A DNA stretch of 64,000 nucleotides from Thermomicrobium sp. CFH 73360 (GTDB lineage Bacteria; Chloroflexota; Chloroflexia; Thermomicrobiales; Thermomicrobiaceae). Positions 1-8,877 of the stretch are shown here, one piece after another (the first letter of the stretch is position 1; each line of letters begins with the position of its first letter). The position numbers and the translations under genes were made by a program. The notes under the pieces were generated by a model that was not told where the DNA came from, made no database searches, and was given only the letters and a program-made list of their open reading frames with translations. The DNA lies in the NCBI RefSeq assembly GCF_023806465.1, contig NZ_JAMSLS010000001.1, positions 372,001 through 436,000 of the forward strand, read 5' to 3'.

Positions 1-373
1 TCGAGCAATAGATGATCTGGGGCCGCCGACCGCGCACCGCCTGATATCCAATACCCAGCCGATCGACAGTCCCAGGGCTGAAATTCTCGACGACAACGTC
101 AGCCTGGTCCACAAGCCGCCAAAAGACCTCTTGCCCCGCTGAATGCTTGAGATCGAGCGTGATGCTGCGCTTGTTGCGGTTGACCGAGAGATAGTACGCA
201 CTCACGCCATCGATGAACGGCGGGCCCCAGGCCCGGGTATCATCACCCGCACCCGGTCGCTCGATCTTGATGACATCTGCACCGAGATCACCGAGCAGCA
301 TTGTGCAGTATGGGCCAGCCATCACACGCGTGAGATCAACAACGCGGACACCGCTCAGAGGAAGCCGCTCCAT
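1..373 (-). CDS. CaiB/BaiF family CoA-transferase (N-terminal part, cut by window edge)
   Basis: Reading the minus strand from the ATG at 371-373 gives a protein beginning [20 protein letters not shown], followed by [33 protein letters not shown] and [14 protein letters not shown]. These are the N-terminal Rossmann segment and the conserved SVNRNKRS block of class III (formyl-CoA transferase type) CoA-transferases. Only about 124 residues lie in the window; the catalytic Asp and the rest of the protein lie past the left edge. A GGGAGG ribosome binding site precedes the ATG. Family members move CoA between organic acids in the cytoplasm; the substrate cannot be told from this part. The gene has the same orientation as the two-component genes upstream of it but is separated from them by a hairpin. 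Confidence 0.9.
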   Translation of the reverse strand, partial: MERLPLSGVRVVDLTRVMAGPYCTMLLGDLGADVIKIERPGAGDDTRAWGPPFIDGVSAYYLSVNRNKRSITLDLKHSAGQEVFWRLVDQADVVVENFSPGTVDRLGIGYQAVRGRRPQIIYCS

Positions 374-411
374 CCCTGCTCGCCTCCCACCCATCCATCC
401 GTAACAGCGAA

Positions 412-432
412 CGCCACCGTTCCCCGGTGGCG
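412..432 (-). terminator. Hairpin between response regulator and CoA-transferase genes
   Basis: An 8-bp perfect stem (cgccaccg/cggtggcg) with a 5-nt loop lies 43 nt beyond the stop of the response regulator gene. There is no clean T-run, so it could be an intrinsic terminator of the weak type or a processing signal. Confidence 0.4.
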
Positions 433-474
433 CCACTCTTACTCTGCCATATCCACTCGCCAGGCGCTAGATCT

Positions 475-1152
475 CTACCGCCGCGGGACGTCCGTCGGGC
501 GCGGGACGAGGCCATGCGAGATCGCGTAAATGACCGCCTGGGTGCGATCACGGACACCGAGCTTTTGGAAGAGCGCCGAAAGGTTGTTCTTCACTGTGCT
601 TTCGGCCAAGTTCAACGCATCGGCAATCTGGCGGTTGTTGTATCCCTGGGCCAGGAGCCGCAACATCGTCAACTCACGATCCGAAAGCTCCTGACCTCGT
701 GTCGGTGCTTTGGCGAGCAGGCGCTGATACTCACGCATCAGGATCGGCGCGAGTTCGGGGTCGATCGTGGCTCCACCTTCGGCCGCGACATGGATCGCGC
801 GGAGCAGCTCCTCTGGTTTGCTGTTTTTGACGAGATAGCTTCGTGCACCAGCACGGATTGCATGGAGCACATACTCCTCGTCGTCGTACATCGTGAGCAT
901 GATGACGTGCACGTGACGGTGCTGTTGGACAATCGCCTCCGTGGCCCGGATACCATCCATACCCGGCATGTTAATGTCCATGAGTACCACATCCGGCTGG
1001 AGCTCGGCGACGAGCCGTAAGGCTTCTTGGCCGTTCGCCGCCTCTCCAACCACCTCGATCGTCCCGTCACTCTCGATGAGTTGTCGTAGCCCTTCACGGA
1101 AGAGATCATGATCGTCCACGATGAGCACCCGAATCCGCTGCTCGCCTGCCAT
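475..1152 (-). CDS. NarL/FixJ-type DNA-binding response regulator
   Basis: A 225-residue protein: receiver domain at about 6-125 with acidic pocket VDD (12-14), phospho-acceptor Asp59 in DVVLMDINMPG, and a Lys in the SYLVKNSK segment; then a LuxR-type helix-turn-helix at about 155-215 (LSDRELTMLRLLAQGYNNRQIADAL). It should bind DNA as a dimer when phosphorylated by the sensor kinase encoded just upstream (116-nt gap). The start is placed at the ATG at 1152 because GGGAGCGAGAG lies in front of it and the receiver fold begins right after; an upstream in-frame ATG would add 30 residues with no family similarity. The regulon is unknown. Confidence 0.93.
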   Translation of the reverse strand: MAGEQRIRVLIVDDHDLFREGLRQLIESDGTIEVVGEAANGQEALRLVAELQPDVVLMDINMPGMDGIRATEAIVQQHRHVHVIMLTMYDDEEYVLHAIRAGARSYLVKNSKPEELLRAIHVAAEGGATIDPELAPILMREYQRLLAKAPTRGQELSDRELTMLRLLAQGYNNRQIADALNLAESTVKNNLSALFQKLGVRDRTQAVIYAISHGLVPRPTDVPRR

Positions 1153-1268
1153 CTCTCGCTCCCGCTTACCTGCTCTGGTCGTGCTCAGGGACAGCCCAAG
1201 CCCTGCTCCATTCAACCCCACCACCCGCCCATTTGTCATCACCGGATTGTCCTATTCCCTGATCAGGT

Positions 1269-3461
1269 TCATTCGCGACGAGCTGGCACTGTGATTGCCA
1301 CTGCAGTCCCGCCATCCGCTAAACCTGTGGCTTGCATCGTTCCTCCGCTCAGGCGCACCCATTCCTCGGCTAGCGCGATTCCAGGTAGACGTTCCCACAT
1401 CTCCTGCCCCACCCACGGCCCGTCATCGGCGAGCACAAGCAGCACTGCCCCATCCCGCCGCTGTCGCAATCGAATGGCAAGCCGGCTGATCCCAGCTGGC
1501 AGCCGCGCCTGCTCGATCACGATCTGCGCAATACGATAGAGTTGTGCTTCAATGTCCGGTGCAGGCCGCTCACGCAGCTCGCCTAAGAACTCCACATCGA
1601 GCCCCCGTGTGCGTTTGAGCTGCGAGAAATAGTCACGCAGCGCAGCCACGAGGCCCAAATGGTCCAACGATGCTGGCCGGAGCCGGAAGATTGTATCGCG
1701 TAACGTCGCAATCTGATCTGCCAGGAGATCACGGACCTGTTCCAGTTCGAGCATCGTCTGTTCGATCGGTTGCTGTTCAGCTCGCCGCAAAGTGAATTCG
1801 ATCCGATAGAGGCTGGAAGCGAGTCCTTGCAGAACTCGGTCATGGATCGCCTCGACGAGTTCCCGTCGTTCCCGCTCTTCCGTAGTTAGTGTGTCAACGA
1901 GTGCACGTTCCCGGCGCTCACGGGCCACACCCTCATCAACACGTTGGTTGAGTGCCTGCGTGTGCGCGCCGATCGCCGCTGCAAGACGCTCCAGCCAGCC
2001 CTCAATCTCCGACTCTAATGTCCTTTCGCTTAACACAACCACTGCTCCCTCACCATGCGGAAAGGGAGCGACAAGCCCACTAACCGGCCGAAGATCCTGC
2101 GGCAAGACCGTACGCCACCGCTCCCACTGCTCTGCGTCAAGGCGAGTCACTCGTCCTGCTGTCAGATACGGAGCAAGAGGTGATTCCCCAGCGACGTCCC
2201 GGCGGAGCGAGTGTGGTCTCCCCTTCGTCACCCAGAGGAGGGTGAGCTCAGTACCTCGGCGGAGGGCCAGCCCGACCGCGGAGACCGAAAAGCGTCCAAC
2301 AAGCAGATACCAAACTGCACGAGCCACCGCTCCTGGTTCACCCTGCTCGACAAGTGCTCCTGCAACCTCTTCTACCCACTGAGCGTGTGCGCGAGCACCA
2401 GAAAGTTGCTCTTCCTCATTGACCAGAACGAGAAGCGTCATCAAGTTCGCTCCGAGTGTCGCCAACAGCGCACGTGCCTCCTCCTCACCTTCCGCATCGC
2501 TCTCACGCCAGGCAGCGAGAATGAGCCCCCGTGTCATTTCGCCATGTTCTGGAAGTGGCACCGCGAGGGCAGAGGAGACACCAGTCGGAAAGAGTAGACC
2601 GACGATCGTCCTGTCACGCCACTCCTGAGCTCGCCCCTGTAGAAGCACCCCGCGGAGGATCATTGCGACGCGCGTACTCGCGATAGCGGCTGGGTCCGGC
2701 TGTACTCCCGGGGCACCAACGCCCGCCACGAGCTCTGCCCGCTCCTCACCCGTCCAGCGCACAAGCACCATCGCCTCGGCACGACTTCGCCAGCGCACTG
2801 CCTCGAGGAGACACACAATCGCCTCCCGTGCGCTGGTGGCCGTGGCGAGTGCGTCACGGAGAAGGCGCGCCGCTCGTTCGGATGCGCTGGGTTCTGAACA
2901 GCTGACCAATTGGCCGATGAGAAGACCGAGCAGACCAGCCAGAAGCGTTGCATGCGCACGGTCCGGCTCAGTGAACGCCAGCGCGCGTCGGCGGCCGACA
3001 TCTACACGACCAACGACACGCCCACCAGTATGAAGCGGCAGCACGAGGACCTGCGCGATCCTGTCCCGCGAGAGCTCAGTTTGATCCCCTTGGCCGAGCA
3101 CCGCTTCCCACGATGTGCCAACGAGCGGGCCAGTGACAAGTGTCCATGGTGACAAACGCTCAAAGCCGGACGGAGCTGGACGGGTCACGTCTTTGGGAGG
3201 TGCAGTCGCTTCACCCCGCTGTGCAAGGAGACGAAGCCCCTCCTCGGGGCGGTAAGTCCAGAGACGAACCAGATCAGCTGTCAGTGCCTGCTGCACGAGA
3301 ACCGCAAGCTCATCCCAGGCCAGACCCTCGACCGGAACACGCACCACAAGGTCGAGCACGTGGTTGAACCAGGATGGCAGTGCACTATCGGAGCCACGCA
3401 CTGCGCCCTCTCGCGGTATGACCTTCTCCCGCCTCAGCCACTTGAGACAGCGATGATTCAT
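1269..3461 (-). CDS. GAF-domain sensor histidine kinase, HisKA_3 type, with divergent ATPase domain
   Basis: A 730-residue soluble protein with no obvious membrane segment. It has GAF-like sensory regions in the first ~500 residues (for example LARGILVAAWRESDAEG-like stretches), then a dimerisation helix with ELVEAIHDRVLQG, in which His540 is the expected phospho-acceptor of the NarL-partner kinases. The C-terminal ATPase region is unusual. The N-box, normally a QEALxNAxxHA pattern, reads QIVIEQARLPA and lacks the Mg-binding Asn. The DDGRGF loop reads DDGPWV and the GLGL loop reads PGIAL, although the final GGT..I..P strand is kept. The protein is paired with the response regulator downstream. 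Phosphotransfer may be weak, or this may be a divergent subfamily. The signal is unknown. Confidence 0.88.
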   Translation of the reverse strand: MNHRCLKWLRREKVIPREGAVRGSDSALPSWFNHVLDLVVRVPVEGLAWDELAVLVQQALTADLVRLWTYRPEEGLRLLAQRGEATAPPKDVTRPAPSGFERLSPWTLVTGPLVGTSWEAVLGQGDQTELSRDRIAQVLVLPLHTGGRVVGRVDVGRRRALAFTEPDRAHATLLAGLLGLLIGQLVSCSEPSASERAARLLRDALATATSAREAIVCLLEAVRWRSRAEAMVLVRWTGEERAELVAGVGAPGVQPDPAAIASTRVAMILRGVLLQGRAQEWRDRTIVGLLFPTGVSSALAVPLPEHGEMTRGLILAAWRESDAEGEEEARALLATLGANLMTLLVLVNEEEQLSGARAHAQWVEEVAGALVEQGEPGAVARAVWYLLVGRFSVSAVGLALRRGTELTLLWVTKGRPHSLRRDVAGESPLAPYLTAGRVTRLDAEQWERWRTVLPQDLRPVSGLVAPFPHGEGAVVVLSERTLESEIEGWLERLAAAIGAHTQALNQRVDEGVARERRERALVDTLTTEERERRELVEAIHDRVLQGLASSLYRIEFTLRRAEQQPIEQTMLELEQVRDLLADQIATLRDTIFRLRPASLDHLGLVAALRDYFSQLKRTRGLDVEFLGELRERPAPDIEAQLYRIAQIVIEQARLPAGISRLAIRLRQRRDGAVLLVLADDGPWVGQEMWERLPGIALAEEWVRLSGGTMQATGLADGGTAVAITVPARRE

Positions 3462-3616
3462 GCCCCAATCCTACAGTCGCGGCCACTCCACCGCGCTCAT
3501 CAAAACGATCGACAGTATCGAGAGAGAAAACGAGTATCATCGGTACCGGTCCGGACGGGAGGCTGGTCCTTCGCGAGCCACAACCTCGACGGAAACGGGG
3601 ACCGGCAAGTGAGACA

Positions 3617-4387
3617 ATGACTGTGCTGGGACTGACGTTTCTGGGAACGGGAACCTCGAACGGAATACCGGTGATCGGTTGCCACTGCCGCGCCTGTACG
3701 TCGGCTGACCCGCGCGACCGACGGACACGCTGTTCGGTCGTCCTGCATCTCGGTGAACGGAATATCCTCATCGATACCGCGCCGGAGCTCCGGCTCCAGG
3801 CTCTCGCCACTGGATTGACCCGCGTTGACGCAGTCTTGTTCACCCACGCTCACGCCGACCATGTCGGAGGATTCGACGATCTCCGCCAGTTCAACTACCT
3901 GGCGCAAGCCCCGTTGCCAGTCTACGCCGACCCGACAACAGCGCGTGAACTCCGCACGCGCTTCGGATACGCATTTAGCGATCCATTGCCATTCTACGGC
4001 GGGAAACCAGACTTGCGTTTGCATGAGTTCGACGGTCCCTTCGAGCTCTTCGGCTACCACATTATTCCGGTACCAGTTCTGCATGGCGGCTGGACGGTTT
4101 ACGGATTCCGCTGTGGGCCGCTCGCCTACGTCACTGACGCGAAAACGATACCGCCCGCATCGCTCGCGCTGCTGCGTGGCGTCGAGGTTCTGGTGCTGAA
4201 CGCGCTTCGCGACCGGCCGCACCCGACGCATCTGAGTTTGGCGGAAGCTTTAGTCATTGTCGAGGAACTTCGGCCAAGACAAACCTATTTCACTCACGTG
4301 AGCCACGAGGTCGTCCATATCGAATGGAGCGAGCGACTCCCAGCTGGTGTCTCCTTGGCGCACGATGGGCTACAAGTCTGGGTGTGA
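3617..4387 (+). CDS. Metallo-beta-lactamase-fold hydrolase, PhnP-like
   Basis: A 256-residue protein with the dinuclear metal motif THAHADH at 76-82. At the N-terminus it has LGTGTSNG and the Cys cluster GCHCRAC (Cys22, Cys24, Cys27), the extra structural zinc site typical of PhnP-type phosphoribosyl cyclic phosphodiesterases and their relatives. His in VPVLHGG and in YFTHVSHE can supply the other ligands. Family members cleave phosphodiesters of small cyclic nucleotides or sugars in the cytosol. No phn genes are nearby, so the true substrate is open. It is transcribed away from the sensor kinase; the next gene starts 8 nt after its stop, suggesting co-transcription. Confidence 0.9.
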   Translation: MTVLGLTFLGTGTSNGIPVIGCHCRACTSADPRDRRTRCSVVLHLGERNILIDTAPELRLQALATGLTRVDAVLFTHAHADHVGGFDDLRQFNYLAQAPLPVYADPTTARELRTRFGYAFSDPLPFYGGKPDLRLHEFDGPFELFGYHIIPVPVLHGGWTVYGFRCGPLAYVTDAKTIPPASLALLRGVEVLVLNALRDRPHPTHLSLAEALVIVEELRPRQTYFTHVSHEVVHIEWSERLPAGVSLAHDGLQVWV

Positions 4388-4395
4388 AGGAGGAG

Positions 4396-5892
4396 ATGGT
4401 GCACAGCCGCTCCTTGCGATGGTTGGTCCTTCTCATTCTGGTCGGCGTGCTCGGCCAGCCGAGCGTTCCCCCTCTCCCAGCACGTGCTGAGCCGCTCTTT
4501 GCCGATCCCGCTTTCGCGGCACGCTGGGAATACGTCGATCGCCCAGTTGCCGCGGGAGTCACAGAGCGCTCCTGGATCTGGGGGCCAGCACCGCTGAGTG
4601 GCGCGTTGACCGAGCGGTATCAAGAGTCGCCACAACGTGCCCGTCTCGTCCAATACTTTGACAAGGGACGCATGGAGTTGACGCGACCCGCCGGTGACCC
4701 GTCCTCCCCCTGGTATGTCACCGGCGGACTGCTCACCCGCGAACTGGTCAGTGGCACAATCCAGCTCGGGGACGAGCTGTTCCTGAATGCCGGCTCTGGG
4801 GCTCGCATCCCAATCGCCGGCGATCCCGACAATCCGTTTCCTACCTATGCTGATCTGGCAACCGTTGTTGATCGAACGCAACCAGATCGAACCGGTCAAG
4901 CAGCAACGAGTTGGCTCACACCGGAAGGCTGGCGGGAGCGGTCAGAGGCAGCGAGCGATCCCGGAGTAGCGTTGGTCCGGTATGTTTCCTACACTGGCCC
5001 GGTCGGCACTCCGGTTGGGTACAACATCCCACAAGTATTCTGGGCCTTCATGACACAGCCTGGACTTGTCTGGCAAGACGGTGCGCCCACGCTCGTCGAT
5101 CCGCTCTTCGACTGGCTCTTTGTGCTTGGCTATCCGATTGCCGACCCCTTTTGGGTTCAGGTGCGTCTCCGCGGCGAGCCCACATGGGTACTGGTTCAGC
5201 CGTTTGAGCGCCGTATCCTCACGTATACCCCGAGTAATCCCCCCGGCTGGCAGGTGGAAATGGGAAATATTGGCCAGCACTACTGGCGGTGGCGTTACCA
5301 GTTGACGCCAACGGTTCGCGTCCACCCGAGCGCTGGGTACTTCGGTATGCAGCCAGGGACACGGGCAGTCTTCGCATCGAGTAGTCGCCTTGATGAGACT
5401 TGGCTGGTCAGTGGGCCGAACAGGAGCTTCATTGCCGGTTCGGAGCTGGTTGTTCGTGAGGAACTCCGCGGTTCGAGCCGCTGGATCACATACTGGGCAG
5501 TCACGGAGAACGGGATCGCGCTTTGCGGGTGGGAACGCTTCACCCGCGCGGGTACCTTCATTGAGACGGTTGTCTTCTGGCCAGCCTTGCGTTTGTTTGG
5601 CGCCGGCGACCTCATTGAGGGGACCGTCCGAGAAACGAGCGTCACCTATCTCTCGACACGGGTAACTGCACATACCCTGGCGCTCCGTGTCCAGGTCGAC
5701 GAACAGACGCTCGTCAGTACTCCCTATGGCGTCGTGCCTGCCTGGCGACTCACGGTGCAGTCCAGTGACCCGCCAACGCTCGTCCTCTCCTATCTCAACA
5801 GTACGCTTTGGTTCAGCCCAAACCTGGGCATTATTCAGTGGACGACCAACCAGTACGCGGCGCAGCTCCGCGAGTTCACTGCCCCTTCCTAA
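4396..5892 (+). CDS. Secreted protein of unknown function, Chloroflexota-type
   Basis: A 498-residue protein. The ATG at 4396 follows AAGGAGGAG and yields an N-terminal signal peptide (basic MVHSRSLRWL, then a hydrophobic stretch, with likely cleavage after ARA). The mature part is rich in Trp and Tyr. It contains a region running from VLGYPIADPFW to ERRILTYTPSNPPGWQ and GNIGQHYWRWRY, which I recognise as recurring in exported Chloroflexota proteins of unknown function. The following gene, an exported L,D-transpeptidase, carries similar Tyr/Phe-rich FGYPI/YFERARFEY motifs, so both may be envelope or S-layer-associated. No catalytic motif was recognised. Confidence 0.8.
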   Translation: MVHSRSLRWLVLLILVGVLGQPSVPPLPARAEPLFADPAFAARWEYVDRPVAAGVTERSWIWGPAPLSGALTERYQESPQRARLVQYFDKGRMELTRPAGDPSSPWYVTGGLLTRELVSGTIQLGDELFLNAGSGARIPIAGDPDNPFPTYADLATVVDRTQPDRTGQAATSWLTPEGWRERSEAASDPGVALVRYVSYTGPVGTPVGYNIPQVFWAFMTQPGLVWQDGAPTLVDPLFDWLFVLGYPIADPFWVQVRLRGEPTWVLVQPFERRILTYTPSNPPGWQVEMGNIGQHYWRWRYQLTPTVRVHPSAGYFGMQPGTRAVFASSSRLDETWLVSGPNRSFIAGSELVVREELRGSSRWITYWAVTENGIALCGWERFTRAGTFIETVVFWPALRLFGAGDLIEGTVRETSVTYLSTRVTAHTLALRVQVDEQTLVSTPYGVVPAWRLTVQSSDPPTLVLSYLNSTLWFSPNLGIIQWTTNQYAAQLREFTAPS

Positions 5893-5991
5893 ACGAGATG
5901 GAACCGATCGGCACAATACTGCGTTAGACTAGTAGAGGGAGGTCAGGGGATCTCCTGGTTGGCCTCCAACAGGGTAGGGAAGGGATTCCGT

Positions 5992-7362
5992 ATGCCTCGT
6001 CGCCTGGTCTCCAGCTCGGTGGCACTTCTCGTGTTGTTTCTGGTCTCATTCACTGCGCCAACAACCCGACCCGCTGCTGCTGCCGACTGGCATCAACTCG
6101 TTCTGTACTTCCCCCAGACGGGCCACCACCTGAGCGGTGACTTCCTATGGGCCTGGATAAGTAATGGCGGTCTGATGACCTTTGGCTTTCCCATTACCGA
6201 GCCTTTTACACAGGATGGCTTAGTGGTCCAGTACTTTGAGCGTGCTCGTTTCGAGTACCATCCACAACATCAGGGCACCCGATATGTCGTGCTGGCGACC
6301 CTTCTTGGAAACTGGCTGACGGAATCCCGGCGTCAGGAGATGGCTTTCCGTCCGATCCAGATCGACCCACAGATCGCCAACACCGATCCGCAGCGGCGAT
6401 ACTTCCCGGAAACCGGACACACCCTTGCGTACGGCTTCAAAGCGTATTGGGAAGCGAACGGCGGCCTGTACACGTTCGGCTACCCAATTTCGGAGGAATT
6501 TGCCGAATGGAATCCTGATACAGGACAGTACTATACCGTTCAGTACTTCGAACGAGCGCGCTTTGAGTACCACCCAGAAAACAAGGGCACACCGTTCGAA
6601 GTGCTCCTCGGTCGGCTCGGTGCGCAGTATGCGCAGGCACGCGGTGTCGATACCAGTCCAGTCCCCAAACGCTCGGACGCGATCGAGGCGCCATCACAGC
6701 TCCTGGACTACCGATGGTCGCGGGCCGTGGCAACCGATGAGGGAGCGGTCTTTGGCCGAGTGACCGCGACGACCTTGGCGATCCGCAGTGCACCCAGGAA
6801 CAGCGCCCCGATCCTCGCCTGGACGTACGCTCGCCACCCGGTGCCGATCCGAGGTCTCACCCTCGGCGATCCAGTTGAGGGTAATCCGATCTGGTATGAA
6901 GTCGGTGACGGCCGCTACGTCGCCGCCGCCTGGGTGGAACCACTCGTCCCGGACGTCCCGCCACGGCGCTTCGGCGGCCGCTGGGTCGACGTCAGTCTCC
7001 GTTCCTTTTACGCCGTCGCCTATGACGGCGACCGGCCGGTCTACGTCGCTATCATCACCGCGGGACGTGATGGCAAAACACCTGTTGGGGTCTTCCAGAT
7101 TTTCTACCGGGTCCGCAACGAGACGATGGACGCTGCCACCGTGGGCATTCCACCGGGATCGCCGGGCTACTACTACCTGACGAACGTGCAGTTCACCCAA
7201 TACTTTAAGTCGGGGGGCTATGCTCTCCACGGGAACTACTGGACTCCGCCCTCACAGTTTGGTGGCTTTACATCGAACGGTTGCGTTGGTCTCCAGAATA
7301 GTGACGCCGAGTGGTTCTGGAATTTCCTGAATATCGGCTCAGTCGTCAGTATTCATTACTGA
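5992..7362 (+). CDS. Secreted L,D-transpeptidase (YkuD) with two N-terminal FGFPI-type repeats
   Basis: A 456-residue protein starting at ATG 5992 (AGGGAAGGG upstream) with a signal peptide ending near TRPAAAA. Residues ~35-105 and ~125-205 are two copies of the same module (YFPxTGH...GGLxTFGFPI...VQYFERARFEYHP). An SH3-like segment comes next, then a YkuD domain with the His of LHGNYW and catalytic Cys431 in SNGCVGL, close to the family's HGC motif. Such enzymes form 3-3 cross-links in peptidoglycan or attach proteins outside the membrane. The repeats probably bind the cell wall. An in-frame TTG 11 codons upstream is less likely as the start. Confidence 0.9.
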   Translation: MPRRLVSSSVALLVLFLVSFTAPTTRPAAAADWHQLVLYFPQTGHHLSGDFLWAWISNGGLMTFGFPITEPFTQDGLVVQYFERARFEYHPQHQGTRYVVLATLLGNWLTESRRQEMAFRPIQIDPQIANTDPQRRYFPETGHTLAYGFKAYWEANGGLYTFGYPISEEFAEWNPDTGQYYTVQYFERARFEYHPENKGTPFEVLLGRLGAQYAQARGVDTSPVPKRSDAIEAPSQLLDYRWSRAVATDEGAVFGRVTATTLAIRSAPRNSAPILAWTYARHPVPIRGLTLGDPVEGNPIWYEVGDGRYVAAAWVEPLVPDVPPRRFGGRWVDVSLRSFYAVAYDGDRPVYVAIITAGRDGKTPVGVFQIFYRVRNETMDAATVGIPPGSPGYYYLTNVQFTQYFKSGGYALHGNYWTPPSQFGGFTSNGCVGLQNSDAEWFWNFLNIGSVVSIHY

Positions 7363-7441
7363 TTTTGGGGCTTATAGCGAGTGAGCTGTGCAGCTTTCTT
7401 GCTCTGCATTGACTTGCGACACACGAACGGAAAACGCAACC

Positions 7442-8842
7442 ATGACAGCAGCCATCTGGTGGATTCGTCGAGACCTACGTCTCCACGACAATCATGCCCT
7501 CCGTGTCGCACTCTCCGAAGGTGCGCCGGTTCTCCCGCTTTTCGTGATCGACCCGTCGCTCATCCAGGCACCACTCAAGAGCGATCGGCGCATTGCCTTC
7601 TTACTGGCCTCGCTCCGTAGCCTTGACAGTGACCTCCAACAGCGCGGCAGCCGCCTCGTTGTTCGCATCGGTGATCCGCGAATCGTCATTCCGGCCGTGG
7701 TTCGCGAGGTCGGTGCTCGCCTCGTCGTTGCCGAGGCCGACGTGACTCCGTACGCCCGAAGACGCGATATGGCACTCGCCGAGACGGTACCGCTTCGATT
7801 GGTTTGTGGCCTGACCATCCATCCGCCGGGGACCGTTCTGACGCCAGAGGGGCGCCCCTACACGGTGTTCTCGCAGTTCGCTCGCGCCTGGTGGCGCCTC
7901 CCTCAACCATCGGCAGCCGATCTCATCCCGGCACCGGAACACTTACCACCGCTTCCCAACGTGGTGAGCGACCCACTCCCAAACGCTCCCACCGCTGTGC
8001 CGACCCGTTTTCCCCCCGGTGAAGCAGCAGCACGCAGACGTCTCGATGCCTTCCTTCAGCGTGATATCGCCCGCTATGCAAGCGACCGCGACCGTCTCGA
8101 CGGAAGCGGAAGCTCGCAGCTCTCACCCTACTTCCGATTCGGGCTTGTGAGCGTACGCGAGGCCTGGTCCCGAGCAGCCGTATTGCTGAATGAGGCGGAA
8201 GCGGCTTCCGGCGTACGCGCGTGGCTCAACGAGCTCCTTTGGCGTGAGTTCTATCAGCACCTTCTGGCGGCATACCCCGAGAGCGTTTATAGAAGCATGC
8301 GGGAACCGTTTCGGCACGTTCCGTGGCCAGGCCAGGAACCACTGTTTGGCGCATGGCGCGACGGTGTAACCGGCTATCCCGTCATTGATGCTGCGATGCG
8401 ACAATTGGCTGCGGAGGGATGGATCAGCAATCGTGCGCGGATGCTCGTCGCCAACTTTCTCTCCAAACTCCTCCTGGTCGATTGGAGACACGGGGAACGA
8501 TACTTCCGACAGCAGTTGATTGACGGCGATCTCGCTGCCAATGTCGGTGGCTGGCAGTGGTCAGCTGGCACTGGGACCGACGTTGCCCCGTACTTCCGTA
8601 TCTTCAACCCGATTCGCCAAGGTGAACTCTTCGATCCCTCTGGCTCCTGGACTCGCCAGTGGCTCCCCGAGCTTCGTAACGTCCCCCATGACTACCTGTT
8701 CGCTCCCTGGCGGATGCCAGACCAGCTCCAAAGAGCGATCGGTTGCCAGATTGGACGCGACTATCCAAGACCAATCGTCACCTATGAAGTCGCCCGCCAA
8801 CGCGCTCTCGAGTGGTTCCAGGGCGTCCTCACAGGTCGATGA
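7442..8842 (+). CDS. phr: Deoxyribodipyrimidine photolyase (cryptochrome/photolyase family)
   Basis: A 466-residue protein starting at ATG 7442 with WWIRRDLRLHDNHAL, the classic photolyase N-terminus of the antenna domain. The C-terminal FAD-binding helical domain shows SQLSPYFRFGLVS, WLNELLWREFYQHLL, PVIDAAMRQL, GWISNRARMLVANFL, and WQWSAGTGTDVAPYFRIFNP. It uses blue light to reverse UV-induced pyrimidine dimers. It is followed 35 nt later by the carotenoid-type oxidoreductase remnant, and light-protection functions are often linked in pigmented thermophiles. All key motifs look intact. Confidence 0.95.
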   Translation: MTAAIWWIRRDLRLHDNHALRVALSEGAPVLPLFVIDPSLIQAPLKSDRRIAFLLASLRSLDSDLQQRGSRLVVRIGDPRIVIPAVVREVGARLVVAEADVTPYARRRDMALAETVPLRLVCGLTIHPPGTVLTPEGRPYTVFSQFARAWWRLPQPSAADLIPAPEHLPPLPNVVSDPLPNAPTAVPTRFPPGEAAARRRLDAFLQRDIARYASDRDRLDGSGSSQLSPYFRFGLVSVREAWSRAAVLLNEAEAASGVRAWLNELLWREFYQHLLAAYPESVYRSMREPFRHVPWPGQEPLFGAWRDGVTGYPVIDAAMRQLAAEGWISNRARMLVANFLSKLLLVDWRHGERYFRQQLIDGDLAANVGGWQWSAGTGTDVAPYFRIFNPIRQGELFDPSGSWTRQWLPELRNVPHDYLFAPWRMPDQLQRAIGCQIGRDYPRPIVTYEVARQRALEWFQGVLTGR

Positions 8843-8877
8843 GCGGCACTGACATTGCGGCAAGGGAGCCTTACCAG

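Noticed and set aside
4942-5916. A 324-codon minus-strand frame inside the secreted-protein gene
   Set aside because: Antisense shadow of a codon-biased gene; no ribosome binding site and no similarity recognised.
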